Origin: Nocardioides houyundeii
Lineage (GTDB): Bacteria; Actinomycetota; Actinomycetes; Propionibacteriales; Nocardioidaceae
Direction: 5' to 3'
NCBI RefSeq assembly: GCF_002865585.1
Contig: NZ_CP025581.1
Span: 1,178,001-1,242,000 of the forward strand
Length of the DNA: 64,000 bases
Of the stretch, positions 1 to 7,974 are shown piece by piece (within the stretch, counting starts at the first letter, position 1; the number at the start of each line of letters is the position of its first letter). The notes under the pieces are model-generated. The model did no database searches, had not been told where the DNA came from, and worked only from the letters and a program-made list of their open reading frames with translations. Both the position numbers and the translations under genes were made by a program.

Positions 1-37
1 AGCGCGAATCAGGTGCGAGCGCAGAGATGATGCGCGC

Positions 38-1072
38 ATGACCGGCAAGAAGAGCGCTGCGAAGCTCCATCACTATGTGCCGCAGGGGTACCTTCGGGGA
101 TTCGCGACGAGCCAAGAGCGCATCAGGGTCGTGCCCCTTGACCGCACCCGGCCGCCATACACGCCGAGCGTGAAGAACGTGGCTGCGCAGAACCACTTCC
201 ACACGGTCGGCGAGTTCGAGGAGCCGGATGCGTTCGAGAAGGCGCTCAGCGAAGTCGAGGGCCAGGCCCTCGGTATCATCAGGGGCTTTGCCAAGGGCGA
301 GTTTCCTCCCTCCGAGGAGAACAGGTGGGCCTTCGCCCACTACATGGCCTTGCAAAGCGTGCGCGGGCCGGATACCCGGAGGACAACCGAGCACCTCCGC
401 GCGACCATGGTTCGGCTCGAGGTAGGTGTCGGTGGTCGCAAGAACGTCGGTACTTGGATCCGTGAGAACCTTGGGTTCGATCCGTCGCCGGAGCAAGAGG
501 ATCGAATTTGGGACGAAGCCACCCAGCCCGGTGGACCGCCGATCGGATTCTCAAACCTGGCTCACATTCAGAACACGGTCGCGACCGCAATCGAACTGAC
601 GCCCTACCTTGCCATCCGTCCCTGGGGACTCGTTCGCTTCGACCGACGCTCCCTCATCACATCGGATGCCCCAGTCAGTCTGGTGCGCCGACCGGATGAC
701 GAGCCATGGGAAGGAGTCGGCTTCGCGACGGCACGGGGCGTCACCTTCCCGCTCACTCGCAAGTTGGGGCTGCTCATGAGTGATCCCATGGCGATGTTGG
801 AGGGTGCCGGAGCGGAAGATCCGCGTGTCCAGCAGCTCCGCGAGATGGTGCTTGCCGGACGGATCGACCGGATCCAGTCAGGGACCACAGCAATGGAGAA
901 ACTGTTCAACCTGCACACGGCGGAATCGGCTAGGGAGTACGTCTTTCACCACCCCGAGGACGAGCGGTACGTCCCTGTCAATCTGCCCGAGCCGGACGTG
1001 GTCAACATCAAGCCGATGGGTGGTCTCGTTGATATGGATTTTGACGGTGAGCCGCTGTTCGCATCCGATTGA
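38..1072 (+). CDS. DUF4238 domain-containing protein
   Basis: This 344-residue protein carries the DUF4238 hallmark near its N-terminus, HHYVPQGYLRGF at about residues 11-22, followed by the usual helical body. The family has no established biochemical function and is scattered among bacteria, often in accessory regions. The ATG at 38 begins MTGKKSAAKLHHYVPQ, which matches the normal family start, so the gene looks complete. No signal peptide or membrane segment is visible, so it should be cytoplasmic. It is the first gene of an accessory block that also holds an IS21 element and decayed genes. A defence role is possible from this context but nothing in the protein proves it. Confidence 0.8.
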   Translation: MTGKKSAAKLHHYVPQGYLRGFATSQERIRVVPLDRTRPPYTPSVKNVAAQNHFHTVGEFEEPDAFEKALSEVEGQALGIIRGFAKGEFPPSEENRWAFAHYMALQSVRGPDTRRTTEHLRATMVRLEVGVGGRKNVGTWIRENLGFDPSPEQEDRIWDEATQPGGPPIGFSNLAHIQNTVATAIELTPYLAIRPWGLVRFDRRSLITSDAPVSLVRRPDDEPWEGVGFATARGVTFPLTRKLGLLMSDPMAMLEGAGAEDPRVQQLREMVLAGRIDRIQSGTTAMEKLFNLHTAESAREYVFHHPEDERYVPVNLPEPDVVNIKPMGGLVDMDFDGEPLFASD

Positions 1073-1225
1073 CGTGAGACCAATCTGGCGGAAGTTGGCG
1101 TGCTGCGCACCGGGGTTGCCTCGCTTTCTACCCAGTCCCGACCTCCGACACGACCACTACACCCTCATCTGTGATGAGCCACTAATGGTCGCCCGGACGA
1201 TGGGCGACGGTGTCACACTGCCTGA

Positions 1226-1618
1226 GTGACCTATGCAGCCTTGGCCATCTCCGTTATGGCCTTAGCCTTTACTGTTGCTTCTTTCTGGTGGCTCAATGCC
1301 CGGCGAGGAAGGTTGATGGGTATCGAGCCAACGACCTGGGCTGCGCATATCAAACGTGACAAACGCTCCGTCCTGCGGCTACCACTTGTGGTGTACAACA
1401 CGGGTGCCATGCCGCTCATTGTGGTTCGGCTTCAACTCCGTTTCCTGGCGTCTGGGCACAGTCTTGAGTGGGAATGGACTGCTTCGAAAGTCGAGCCACA
1501 TGGTGATGAACGAGACGCGCGCAAAGCGTTCGTCGTCGCCGGTCGATCTGCGCACGAAACCGTGGCGGTCTTCATGGGAAATTACCCTTGTCGACGACGC
1601 TCGAAAATGAGGCCATAG
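1226..1618 (+). pseudogene. Small membrane-anchored hypothetical protein, 5' part, interrupted by IS21 element
   Basis: The GTG at 1226 opens a frame with one N-terminal hydrophobic segment (about residues 4-23, AALAISVMALAFTVASFWWL) followed by a soluble region of unknown family. The native sequence runs through codon 121 (CCT at 1586-1588). After that the frame enters the left end of an IS21 element, reads CRRRSKMRP and stops at 1618. Removing the element and one 5-bp duplication joins this part in frame to 3754-3879 and gives a 162-residue protein. The gene is therefore almost certainly inactivated by the insertion. I do not recognise the family. Confidence 0.75.
1584..1588. repeat. Target site duplication (left), ACCCT
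   Basis: The five bases ACCCT directly precede the element's left terminus and recur directly after its right terminus at 3749-3753. IS21-family elements commonly make target duplications of about this size. Confidence 0.85.
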
Positions 1619-1641
1619 CGACGGGCGAAAACGAGGCCACC
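1589..1641 (+). repeat. IS21 left terminal region with outer and inner inverted repeats
   Basis: The outer repeat occupies 1589-1603. The inner repeat is present as an imperfect copy at 1603-1615 and a perfect copy at 1627-1641, and its partner lies at 3696-3710. These are presumed IstA binding sites. Confidence 0.8.
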
Positions 1642-1657
1642 CCGACAGATTGGGTGG

Positions 1658-2884
1658 GTGATCTCAGTGGAGGATTGGGCTCTGATTCGGCGGCTGGTCG
1701 CGGACGGGGTTCCGCAGCGGCAGGTCGCGCGGGATTTGGGGGTCGGACGGTCGACGGTGGCGCGGGCGGTGGCCTCGGATGGGCCACCGAAGTACGAGCG
1801 GCCGGCGGTCCCGACGTCGTTCGATCCCTACGAGGCTCGGGTGCGTCAGCTGTTGAAGGACACCCCGGACATGCCGGCCACCGTGCTGGCCGAACGGGTG
1901 GGATGGACCGGGTCGATCACCTGGTTCCGTGACCACGTTCGGCGGCTTCGTCCCGAGCATCGGCCGGTCGACCCTGCGGACCGGTTGGTCTGGGCGGCCG
2001 GGGATGCGGCGCAGTGCGACTTGTGGTTCCCGCCGAGGAAGATCCCGCTCGAGGACGGCACGAAGGTGTTGTTGCCGGTGCTGGTGATCACCGCCGCGCA
2101 CTCCCGGTTCGTCCTGGGTCGGATGATCCCTACCCGTCGGACCGAGGACCTGCTGACCGCGACCTGGGAACTGGTGCAGGAGTTGGGGCGGGTGCCGCGA
2201 CGGTTGATCTGGGACAACGAGCCCGGCATCGGCCGCGGCAAGCGTCACGCCGAAGGGGTCGCGGCGTTCACCGGCACGCTGGCCACCAGCCTGCACCGGC
2301 TGCGGCCCCGGGATCCGGAGTCCAAGGGGATCGTGGAGCGACGCAACCAGTTCTTCGAGACCTCCTTCATGCCCGGTCGGACGTTCGCGTCGCCAGCGGA
2401 CTTCAACACCCAGTTGGCTGAGTGGCTGACGATCGCGAACGCCCGGACGGTCCGCACGATCAAGGCCCGCCCGGTCGATCTGGTCGAGGTCGACAAGGCC
2501 GCGATGCTGCCCCTGCCGCCGGTGGCACCGGTGGTGGGCTGGACCAACCGGGTCCGGTTGGGACGCGACTACTACGTGCGCCTGGACTCATCGGACTACT
2601 CCGTCGACCCGGCACTGATCGGCCGGTTCGTCGACGTCACCGCTGACCTGCGCCAGGTCCAGGTCAGCCACGATGGGCGGGTCGTGGCACGGCACGACCG
2701 GGTCTGGGCACGCGGGCAGACGATCACCGACCCGGCCCATGTCGCGGCCGCAAAGGTCCTGCGCGAGCAGTACCTGACACCCGTCCCTGCCACCGCCGAA
2801 CCAGACGACCCGCTGGTGCGGGACCTGGCCGACTACGACCGCGCCTTCGGACTCACCCACGGCAGCGATGAGGATGTGGCCTGA
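1658..2884 (+). CDS. istA: IS21-family transposase IstA
   Basis: This is the 408-residue DDE transposase of the element. An N-terminal helix-turn-helix (about residues 5-40, with GVPQRQVARDLGVGRSTVAR) is followed by an rve-type integrase core. Visible catalytic acids are the Asp in GDAAQCDLW, the Asp in LIWDNEPG and the Glu in SKGIVERRNQFF, in the usual order. The C-terminal part holds the Mu-transposase-like beta-barrel region. The start is GTG at 1658, just inside the left repeats. The stop overlaps the istB start as TGATG, which implies coupled translation. It catalyses cut-and-paste transposition together with the ATPase IstB. Confidence 0.93.
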   Translation: MISVEDWALIRRLVADGVPQRQVARDLGVGRSTVARAVASDGPPKYERPAVPTSFDPYEARVRQLLKDTPDMPATVLAERVGWTGSITWFRDHVRRLRPEHRPVDPADRLVWAAGDAAQCDLWFPPRKIPLEDGTKVLLPVLVITAAHSRFVLGRMIPTRRTEDLLTATWELVQELGRVPRRLIWDNEPGIGRGKRHAEGVAAFTGTLATSLHRLRPRDPESKGIVERRNQFFETSFMPGRTFASPADFNTQLAEWLTIANARTVRTIKARPVDLVEVDKAAMLPLPPVAPVVGWTNRVRLGRDYYVRLDSSDYSVDPALIGRFVDVTADLRQVQVSHDGRVVARHDRVWARGQTITDPAHVAAAKVLREQYLTPVPATAEPDDPLVRDLADYDRAFGLTHGSDEDVA

Positions 2885-3684
2885 TGGGCGCGGCGAAGAA
2901 GCCGGCCACTGGTGAGGCGCTCAAGCAGCTCACCTACCTGGCCAGTGCGTTGAAGGCGCCCCGGATCACCGAGTCCGCTGCCCGGTTGGCCGACCACGCC
3001 CGCGACTCCGGGTGGACCCATGAGGAGTACCTGGCCGCAGTCCTGGACCGCGAGGTCGCCGCCCGCAACGCATCCGGGGCCCAGCTGCGGATCCGTGCTG
3101 CCGGGTTCGGTGCCCGGAAGACGCTCGAGGAGTTCGACTGGGACGCCCAACCAGGAGTCCGGCAGCAGATCGCCGCCCTGGCGTCCGGCGGGTTCCTGAC
3201 CGAGGCCCGCAACATCGTGCTGCTCGGACCGCCCGGCACCGGAAAGACCCACCTAGCCACCGGCCTGGGCATCGCCGCCGCGCACCACGGCCACCGGGTC
3301 CTGTTCGCCACCGCCACCGAGTGGATCACCCGACTCACCGACGCCCACCGCGCCGGCCGGCTACCCCAAGAGCTCACCCGGCTACGCCGCTACGGGCTGA
3401 TCATCGTCGACGAGGTCGGCTACCTGCCCTTCGAACAAGACGCCGCGAACCTGTTCTTCCAGCTCGTGTCCAGTCGCTACGAGCACGCCTCGCTGATCCT
3501 CACATCCAACCTGCCCTTCAGCGGCTGGGGCGGCGTCTTCGGCGACCAAGCCGTCGCCGCCGCGATGATCGACCGCGTCGTGCACCACGCCGACGTCCTG
3601 ACCCTGAAGGGCGCCAGCTACCGACTACGCAACCGCGGCATCGACACCCTGCCCAGCATCAGAACCCAAGACACGGCAGACTAG
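2884..3684 (+). CDS. istB: IS21-family helper ATPase IstB
   Basis: This 266-residue AAA+ ATPase of the IstB/DnaC type assists IstA in target selection. Walker A is GPPGTGKT at about residues 118-125 and Walker B is LIIVDEVGYLPF near residues 172-183. The protein has normal length for IstB. It starts within the istA stop codon (TGATG) and ends 11 bases before the right inner inverted repeat, so the operon fills the element completely. Confidence 0.93.
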   Translation: MGAAKKPATGEALKQLTYLASALKAPRITESAARLADHARDSGWTHEEYLAAVLDREVAARNASGAQLRIRAAGFGARKTLEEFDWDAQPGVRQQIAALASGGFLTEARNIVLLGPPGTGKTHLATGLGIAAAHHGHRVLFATATEWITRLTDAHRAGRLPQELTRLRRYGLIIVDEVGYLPFEQDAANLFFQLVSSRYEHASLILTSNLPFSGWGGVFGDQAVAAAMIDRVVHHADVLTLKGASYRLRNRGIDTLPSIRTQDTAD

Positions 3685-3695
3685 AACCCACAACC

Positions 3696-3748
3696 GGTGG
3701 CCTCGTTTTCCACCGTCGGATCGGCCCCAGATCCGAGCGTTGCCGACA
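3696..3748 (-). repeat. IS21 right terminal region with inner and outer inverted repeats
   Basis: Bases 3696-3710 are the exact reverse complement of 1627-1641. Bases 3734-3748 are the reverse complement of the left terminus with two mismatches. Confidence 0.8.
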
Positions 3749-3879
3749 ACCCTGGTCTCGTGCCTGTGGGAACGAGTCATCGGGTTGTCCTTGAGGGCTT
3801 GATCGCGGGGCGTTCTCAGTGGTCCAAGCTGTGCCACTTCAACCTCGAGTTGGGCAACCTAATCCACCCTTCGAGTTAA
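3749..3879 (+). pseudogene. 3' part of the IS21-interrupted hypothetical gene, beginning with the right target duplication
   Basis: Bases 3749-3753 repeat ACCCT, the second copy of the target duplication. From 3754 the frame reads GLVPVGTSHRVVLEGL and onward for 41 codons to TAA at 3877-3879. Joined to codon 121 of the upstream fragment this restores one continuous open frame. The frame identity is direct evidence that the element landed inside a coding gene. Confidence 0.75.
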
Positions 3880-4035
3880 ATCACATACACGAATCAAGCG
3901 ACGTATCTGAGTTTGCAGGACCTTGACGAGGGTAGACAGCGTCGCGAGAAGCTGCGTGAGGCTTGGGGACTGGTAAGTGCTGAGCCAGAGAAGGAACAGA
4001 AAGGAATCGTCGCTCCAGCCGGAGAGTCGCAGTAG
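3880..4035 (+). pseudogene. Coding-like remnant, gene fragment without a good start
   Basis: In the frame that follows the TAA at 3877, bases 3892-4035 translate to a charged, helix-prone peptide containing YLSLQDLDEGRQRREKLREA and EPEKEQKGIVAPAGESQ, then TAG. There is no ATG or GTG; a TTG at 3913 is the only plausible start and has no clear ribosome binding site. It may be the tail of a deleted gene, or the former end of the IS-interrupted gene after a nonsense change at 3877. Family unknown. Confidence 0.35.
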
Positions 4036-4126
4036 CCTCCCTGGGATCGGATTCGTCCGCTCCCCATACCCGCCCCGCAGCGCGGAGGGACCGGCCGCCA
4101 GGCCGCATGCCCGCAGCGCGCGGGGA

Positions 4127-4145
4127 GCGCCGGCGAAGCCGGCGC
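4127..4145. repeat. Perfect hairpin in decayed region
   Basis: GCGCCGGC, the loop GAA, then GCCGGCGC form an 8-bp stem. No T-run follows on the plus strand, so a terminator role is uncertain. Confidence 0.4.
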
Positions 4146-4205
4146 CCTTGACTTAGTAGAGATCAATTCGGCAACCGGTAATCGGACTGCGGCACTCCAC
4201 CCACT

Positions 4206-4325
4206 ATGGGCGCCCATCTGGCAGCCATCCAGCTCCTCGGGACCGACGGATCGCCACCGCTCCACCGCCTGGTGGACCGCCGGTTGGCGCAGCAACGTGA
4301 ACAGGAGTGCTCCTTTCATGCGTGA
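4206..4325 (+). other. Short coding-like ORF (39 codons), uncertain
   Basis: ATG at 4206 opens a 39-residue frame with coding-like composition (it includes HRLVDRRLAQQREQEC) ending at TGA 4323-4325. It has no recognisable family and no strong ribosome binding site. It is most likely another remnant within the eroded stretch 3880-4894, which otherwise holds no intact gene that I can support. Confidence 0.2.
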
Positions 4326-4391
4326 TATGCGTCGACCGTAGCCGCGAAGGCTAAGGGGAAGCGTTCGCAGTCTGGTTGTCACCACCAACTC

Positions 4392-4931
4392 ATGACAGTT
4401 GTCAGCAGCCCTCAGGCTTTGTCGCGCGTCGTCGACTCTGCCACTCGCAGGGCGACGCGCTTGGATAGAAAGCGAGCCGAGACCGGCGGGGAAGATCTAG
4501 TCCACGACTTCACCCCCGAGGTCCGACCCAGGGCGCTCGCCACGGCGACGAGGACGCTGCTCAGCAGCGCCGCGCTTCGGGCGAATCGGCTCTTGGTGAT
4601 CGAGATGGTCGCCCGTTGCTACCTGGGATCGCCTCCTGGGGGCTGTCACAATTCATGTCCGTGCGCAGGCGAACGCCCACCTCGGCCTCGAGCTCAGGGA
4701 AGCCACTGCGCGCTGGCACCAGGCCCCCTGCTGGTGGCGTAGGTGGCTGCAGCATCTGGACGTCAGATTTTCGAGTGCGACCTCCATCGGCATCAGGGGA
4801 ACCGGTGCGGTCGCTCACCGGCCTGGGGCCTGAACCATTTGCGGTACGAGGCGACCGACAACGATGCCTACGTCCTGCACCCGCATGTGCGAGCCTACGA
4901 AAGGGCGGGCCAGCGGCTCCTGGATTGGTAG
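4392..4931 (+). pseudogene. Frameshifted hypothetical gene, degraded
   Basis: Three consecutive segments in two frames look coding by their third-base G/C bias. Bases 4392 to about 4616 read from ATG, with TRRATRLDRKRAETGGEDL. Bases about 4618-4770 are in the +1 frame, with WDRLLGAVTIHVRAQANAHL and WHQAPCWWRRWLQHLDVRF. Bases 4771-4931 are back in the first frame, with ECDLHRHQGNRCGR and YVLHPHVRAYERAGQRLLDW, then TAG. The second switch lies at a TTTT run (4768-4771) and needs one extra base; the first needs a compensating change near 4616. Repaired, it would encode about 180 residues of unknown family. It is either a decayed island gene or an intact gene hit by sequence errors. Confidence 0.4.
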
Positions 4932-6274
4932 TACTCAGGTGCTTCCGGGGTCTCGTTGAACTCTAAGAGCCCGCCGACCTTCTGGAGGAGGACATCTCGA
5001 ACCTCCGACGGTGTGGCGAAGAAGAACTCCCGGCGTTCGTTGACGAAGTTGACTCTTCGATCAGCGAACGCCTTGTGCAGTTCGTTCTCAAGCGTGACAG
5101 CGTCATCTGAGAAGAACAGTGCGTGGGTGTCGTAGAGAAACGGCACGGACGCATCGCCAAGCTCTCGTACACGATCCCTGGGTTCGAGGCGACGGGTCAT
5201 GCCAATCTTCACGATGTTGGGCCCAAGGGCGCCAAGGTTGGAAATGACGTAAATGTATCCAGCGCGGATGTTGGCGGTGCGGTAGTCATTAGCTTCGATG
5301 GCGTCCTCGATCTGGGCGAGGCGGCCTGCGAGTTCATCTGCGGCTTGGTGGTCGCCATTCGCACGGAGTTGCGCGAGCGCTGTCTCGTAGTGTGACTTCT
5401 CCTTCTCGAGTCGTTCGCGCTCCGCAGCCAACTCCTGTTCGGCCTTGCGCTGCTCCCGAAGCAGTTCACGTTCCTCGCGAGCCTGCTCTTTCTCCGCTTG
5501 GACCTTCATCTGGTAGTCCGCGGTGAGCTCGAGCTCTGCAATCCGCAGTTGGTGGTAGTCGGGGTTGACTCGCATCTCCATAAGGACGCCGAGTTTCTCA
5601 ATGGCCTTCATTGCGTTCTCCAGCCGCTTCTTGGCGGTGGAGATGTTGCCGTTGCGCAGTGATCGAACACAGTTGTCAGCTTCGGCGTTGTATGCACGAA
5701 GCATGAGCTTGGCGAAGTCTCCTACCATTTTGCGTCCCTTTGCGAGCGACCCGTCGAAAGTAAACAGATCCGCAGCAAGGACTGCCAAGTTTCCCTTCAC
5801 CAGTTCGTCGATACGGCTATCGATCTGCGCCAGTCGGTCTCTGTATGCCGCTGCGTCCTCAAGCGGGTGGTGGTAGCGGTAGATGCCGACGTCCTGGAGC
5901 ACTCGCTGGTCGTTCAACTCGATGACCTCGCTGCCGCCGGCCTGGGTGAGCGCATTCTCGAGATCCGCGATGCGACGCAGGAGCGCAGTGGTCTGGTTCG
6001 TAGCTGCGGTCGAGGGGAGGTGGGGTTGCGTCACAGGCGACGGCCTCGGCGGCTCGGTCGGGGCTGGGCCGACGCTCGGTTGCACCAGCACCTCGGAAGT
6101 CAGCGGGGGCACCTGAGAGGCTGACGAAGCCGGTTGCGTAGAGGCGTCGTCGTCTGGCAACCACAATTGCCACCCATCCGGCATTGGCGGCCAAGAGGGG
6201 TCTGGCTTCCAGTCGGCCGGCGGGATCCAGCTGGCAGGCGGCTTTGGCCAGCCGGGTGGCGGGTTGAACCGCAT
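4895..6274 (-). CDS. DUF4041 / T5orf172 (GIY-YIG-like) domain protein
   Basis: This 459-residue protein has three parts. The N-terminal 45 or so residues are rich in Pro and Trp (PPPGWPKPPASW, WPPMPDGWQLWLP), resembling short repeats seen in actinobacterial surface or adaptor proteins. The middle (about 150-310) matches DUF4041 and continues into a long coiled coil of Glu/Arg/Lys repeats. The C-terminal domain from about residue 338 is T5orf172, a GIY-YIG nuclease relative: GYIYVIS, then VKIGMTRR, then a Glu in LENELH and the NERREFF block. Its start overlaps the upstream gene's stop as TAATG, so the pair is translationally coupled. The arrangement suggests a nuclease effector tied to a scaffold, possibly phage defence; this is inference. 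Confidence 0.85.
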   Translation of the reverse strand: MRFNPPPGWPKPPASWIPPADWKPDPSWPPMPDGWQLWLPDDDASTQPASSASQVPPLTSEVLVQPSVGPAPTEPPRPSPVTQPHLPSTAATNQTTALLRRIADLENALTQAGGSEVIELNDQRVLQDVGIYRYHHPLEDAAAYRDRLAQIDSRIDELVKGNLAVLAADLFTFDGSLAKGRKMVGDFAKLMLRAYNAEADNCVRSLRNGNISTAKKRLENAMKAIEKLGVLMEMRVNPDYHQLRIAELELTADYQMKVQAEKEQAREERELLREQRKAEQELAAERERLEKEKSHYETALAQLRANGDHQAADELAGRLAQIEDAIEANDYRTANIRAGYIYVISNLGALGPNIVKIGMTRRLEPRDRVRELGDASVPFLYDTHALFFSDDAVTLENELHKAFADRRVNFVNERREFFFATPSEVRDVLLQKVGGLLEFNETPEAPEYYQSRSRWPALS

Positions 6275-7548
6275 TACTGGCCACGCTGCCGGACGCCGCG
6301 GCTGGTATTCGCCGGAGTGAGGTCGAACGGGGACTTCGACACCGCGGCACCGAGGTGGTCAAGGGTGGCAGACGGTACGACGTTTGCAAGGTCGAAGGAA
6401 TTGAATGTCTCTCGATCTGCGGCGACCATCACGAGCGGCACGTACTCGGGCTGTCCAGTCGCAGGAGCGACGCGGTTAACGCCGACGGTGAGTGCGACGG
6501 AGTGGATCTTGCCGGCGCGGTCTGCTTCAAAGACCTCGTGGAGTGTGCGGACAGCTACCTGGTGTACGGCTGCGGTGTACCGGTCCTTTTGAGCCTTCGC
6601 GGTGAGCGGGCTGGCTGTGATCTCGTCCTTGGCCTTTACGTAGCGATACTCCTTAACCGAAGGCACCGTGGACGGCTCGGGGATGGCTACCTGAAGCGTG
6701 AGTTCGCGGGAGGCGAGGTCAAAACTGTGATCGTGCTCGACCGGGAACACGTCGGGGTAGACGGAGTTCGAGAGAACGATGCCGACGTAGTCCTCAATGG
6801 CGTACTCGACGTCGAACGCGAGGTCGTTGATGAACTTGGTCAGCTGTTCGTTCTGAGCCATGGCTTCTGCATCGCGCTGGGCGCATTCGGCCTCGTAGGC
6901 GGCCTGTGACTCTGCGAACTTCATGAGTCGGTTCACTTCGTTCTTCTCGCGAACCACCCTTGCTGCTACCAGGTCGGCGTGCTTCTTGGCCTTGGTGATG
7001 GTCCAATGCTCGATCTGCCGCTGGTGCTCGGCCTGGGCGGCAGCGAGGGCCGCATCGTGCTTCTTCTTCCCGCCGAATGCTCCAGCGAGACCCTTAGGCG
7101 CCGGGGGCTCTTCGTAGGTCGGTTCCGGCGGGTCCACAAGTTCAGAAACGGGCGGAATTGGAGTGCCGAGCGTCCCGGGGTCAAAAGGCGGGTGCTCGGC
7201 AGTGACCTTCAACGACTCCAGGTCGACGTAGTCGTCGGTGCCGAGGGTCCAGGCGAGCAGCCCATCGATGTCTTCGTACGACGAGGCGAGGTCGTTGTTC
7301 ATGGCTTCGACCTCTGCGGTTCGTGCCTCGACATGAAGGCGAGCCGCTTCCTTCTCCGCGGCCTTGCGCTGCGCGTCGGATGCTCGGGCAGCAGTGGCCC
7401 GGGCCCTTTCGGCGGCCTTTAGGGAACGCTCGTGCTCGCGAACCGCAGAGCTACGCGCGCGAACAGCCTGCGCCTCCTGCTGCCGTCGGCGTTTCTCCGC
7501 CTGCTGCGCCTGATAGTTCAGCTCCGCGAAAAAGCCGCGCTTCGCCAT
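6274..7548 (-). CDS. Coiled-coil hypothetical protein, partner of the DUF4041 gene
   Basis: The start at ATG 7548 (MAKRGFFAELNYQAQQAEKR) is preceded by AAGGGGG at a good distance, so I prefer it to the GTG at 7563. The 424-residue protein begins with about 90 residues of Ala/Arg/Glu-rich coiled coil, then an acidic proline-rich linker (about 125-155), a second helical stretch, and a C-terminal globular domain of mixed strands from about residue 225 (AFDVEYAIEDYVG, ELTLQVAIPEP, SVALTVGVNRV). No signal peptide, membrane span or known catalytic motif is visible. It is the promoter-proximal gene of a two-gene operon. I recognise the layout from actinobacterial hypothetical proteins but know of no assigned function. 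Confidence 0.75.
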   Translation of the reverse strand: MAKRGFFAELNYQAQQAEKRRRQQEAQAVRARSSAVREHERSLKAAERARATAARASDAQRKAAEKEAARLHVEARTAEVEAMNNDLASSYEDIDGLLAWTLGTDDYVDLESLKVTAEHPPFDPGTLGTPIPPVSELVDPPEPTYEEPPAPKGLAGAFGGKKKHDAALAAAQAEHQRQIEHWTITKAKKHADLVAARVVREKNEVNRLMKFAESQAAYEAECAQRDAEAMAQNEQLTKFINDLAFDVEYAIEDYVGIVLSNSVYPDVFPVEHDHSFDLASRELTLQVAIPEPSTVPSVKEYRYVKAKDEITASPLTAKAQKDRYTAAVHQVAVRTLHEVFEADRAGKIHSVALTVGVNRVAPATGQPEYVPLVMVAADRETFNSFDLANVVPSATLDHLGAAVSKSPFDLTPANTSRGVRQRGQ

Positions 7549-7797
7549 GATTGCCCCCTTCACCTGGATTCTCCGGAACGCTCAGCACCGTAGACCCACG
7601 GACCGACACATGCAGCGAAACTTGGAGGCGGTACCAAACCCGAATTGAGTTTTGTCCCTCGTTGGCGCGCAGCGTGTCGGGAAGCTCTTCGAGGAGGGGG
7701 TGTGACCACGTGATCGGGGTCCAGTTGTGGTCGGAAGTTGTGGTCACCGGGCGCGGACGCCGTCCCGCGGATGAACCGTGGCCTGCTGGAGAAAACA

Positions 7798-7834
7798 CAA
7801 AACCGCAGGTCACGTGGTGTGACCTGCGGTTTTG
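7798..7834 (-). terminator. Strong intrinsic terminator after tRNA-Lys
   Basis: CAAAACCGCAGGTCAC (7798-7813) pairs perfectly over 16 bases with 7819-7834 around a 5-base loop, with T-runs on both strands. It lies 8 bases past the 3' end of tRNA-Lys. The remaining bases between 7564 and 7797 hold no gene that I can see. Confidence 0.85.
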
Positions 7835-7841
7835 CTGGATG

Positions 7842-7914
<73 letters not shown>

Positions 7915-7974
7915 ATGCCGGTGAAGCGAGAGCAACACTACCAGCGGCCCTCAGGGGCGACAAATCAGCCCCCC

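Larger units (their letters stand above)
1589..3748 (+). mobile_element. Complete IS21-family insertion sequence (2160 bp)
   Basis: The element carries the istA-istB pair and has recognisable ends. The left terminus at 1589 reads TGTCGACGACGCTCG and the right terminus, read inward from 3748, reads TGTCGGCAACGCTCG, so 13 of 15 bases match and both begin TG. A second internal inverted pair, GAAAACGAGGCCACC, is perfect over 15 bases (1627-1641 and 3696-3710). The left end also has a variant copy, GAAAATGAGGCCA, at 1603-1615; such multiple terminal repeats are normal for IS21. A 5-bp duplication (ACCCT) flanks the element. Both genes are intact, so it is probably recent and able to move. Confidence 0.93.

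Noticed and set aside
3894..4388. A 164-codon minus-strand ORF in the gene-poor stretch
   Set aside because: Serine/arginine/proline-rich translation with poor codon bias; the plus strand shows better coding signals in the same bases.
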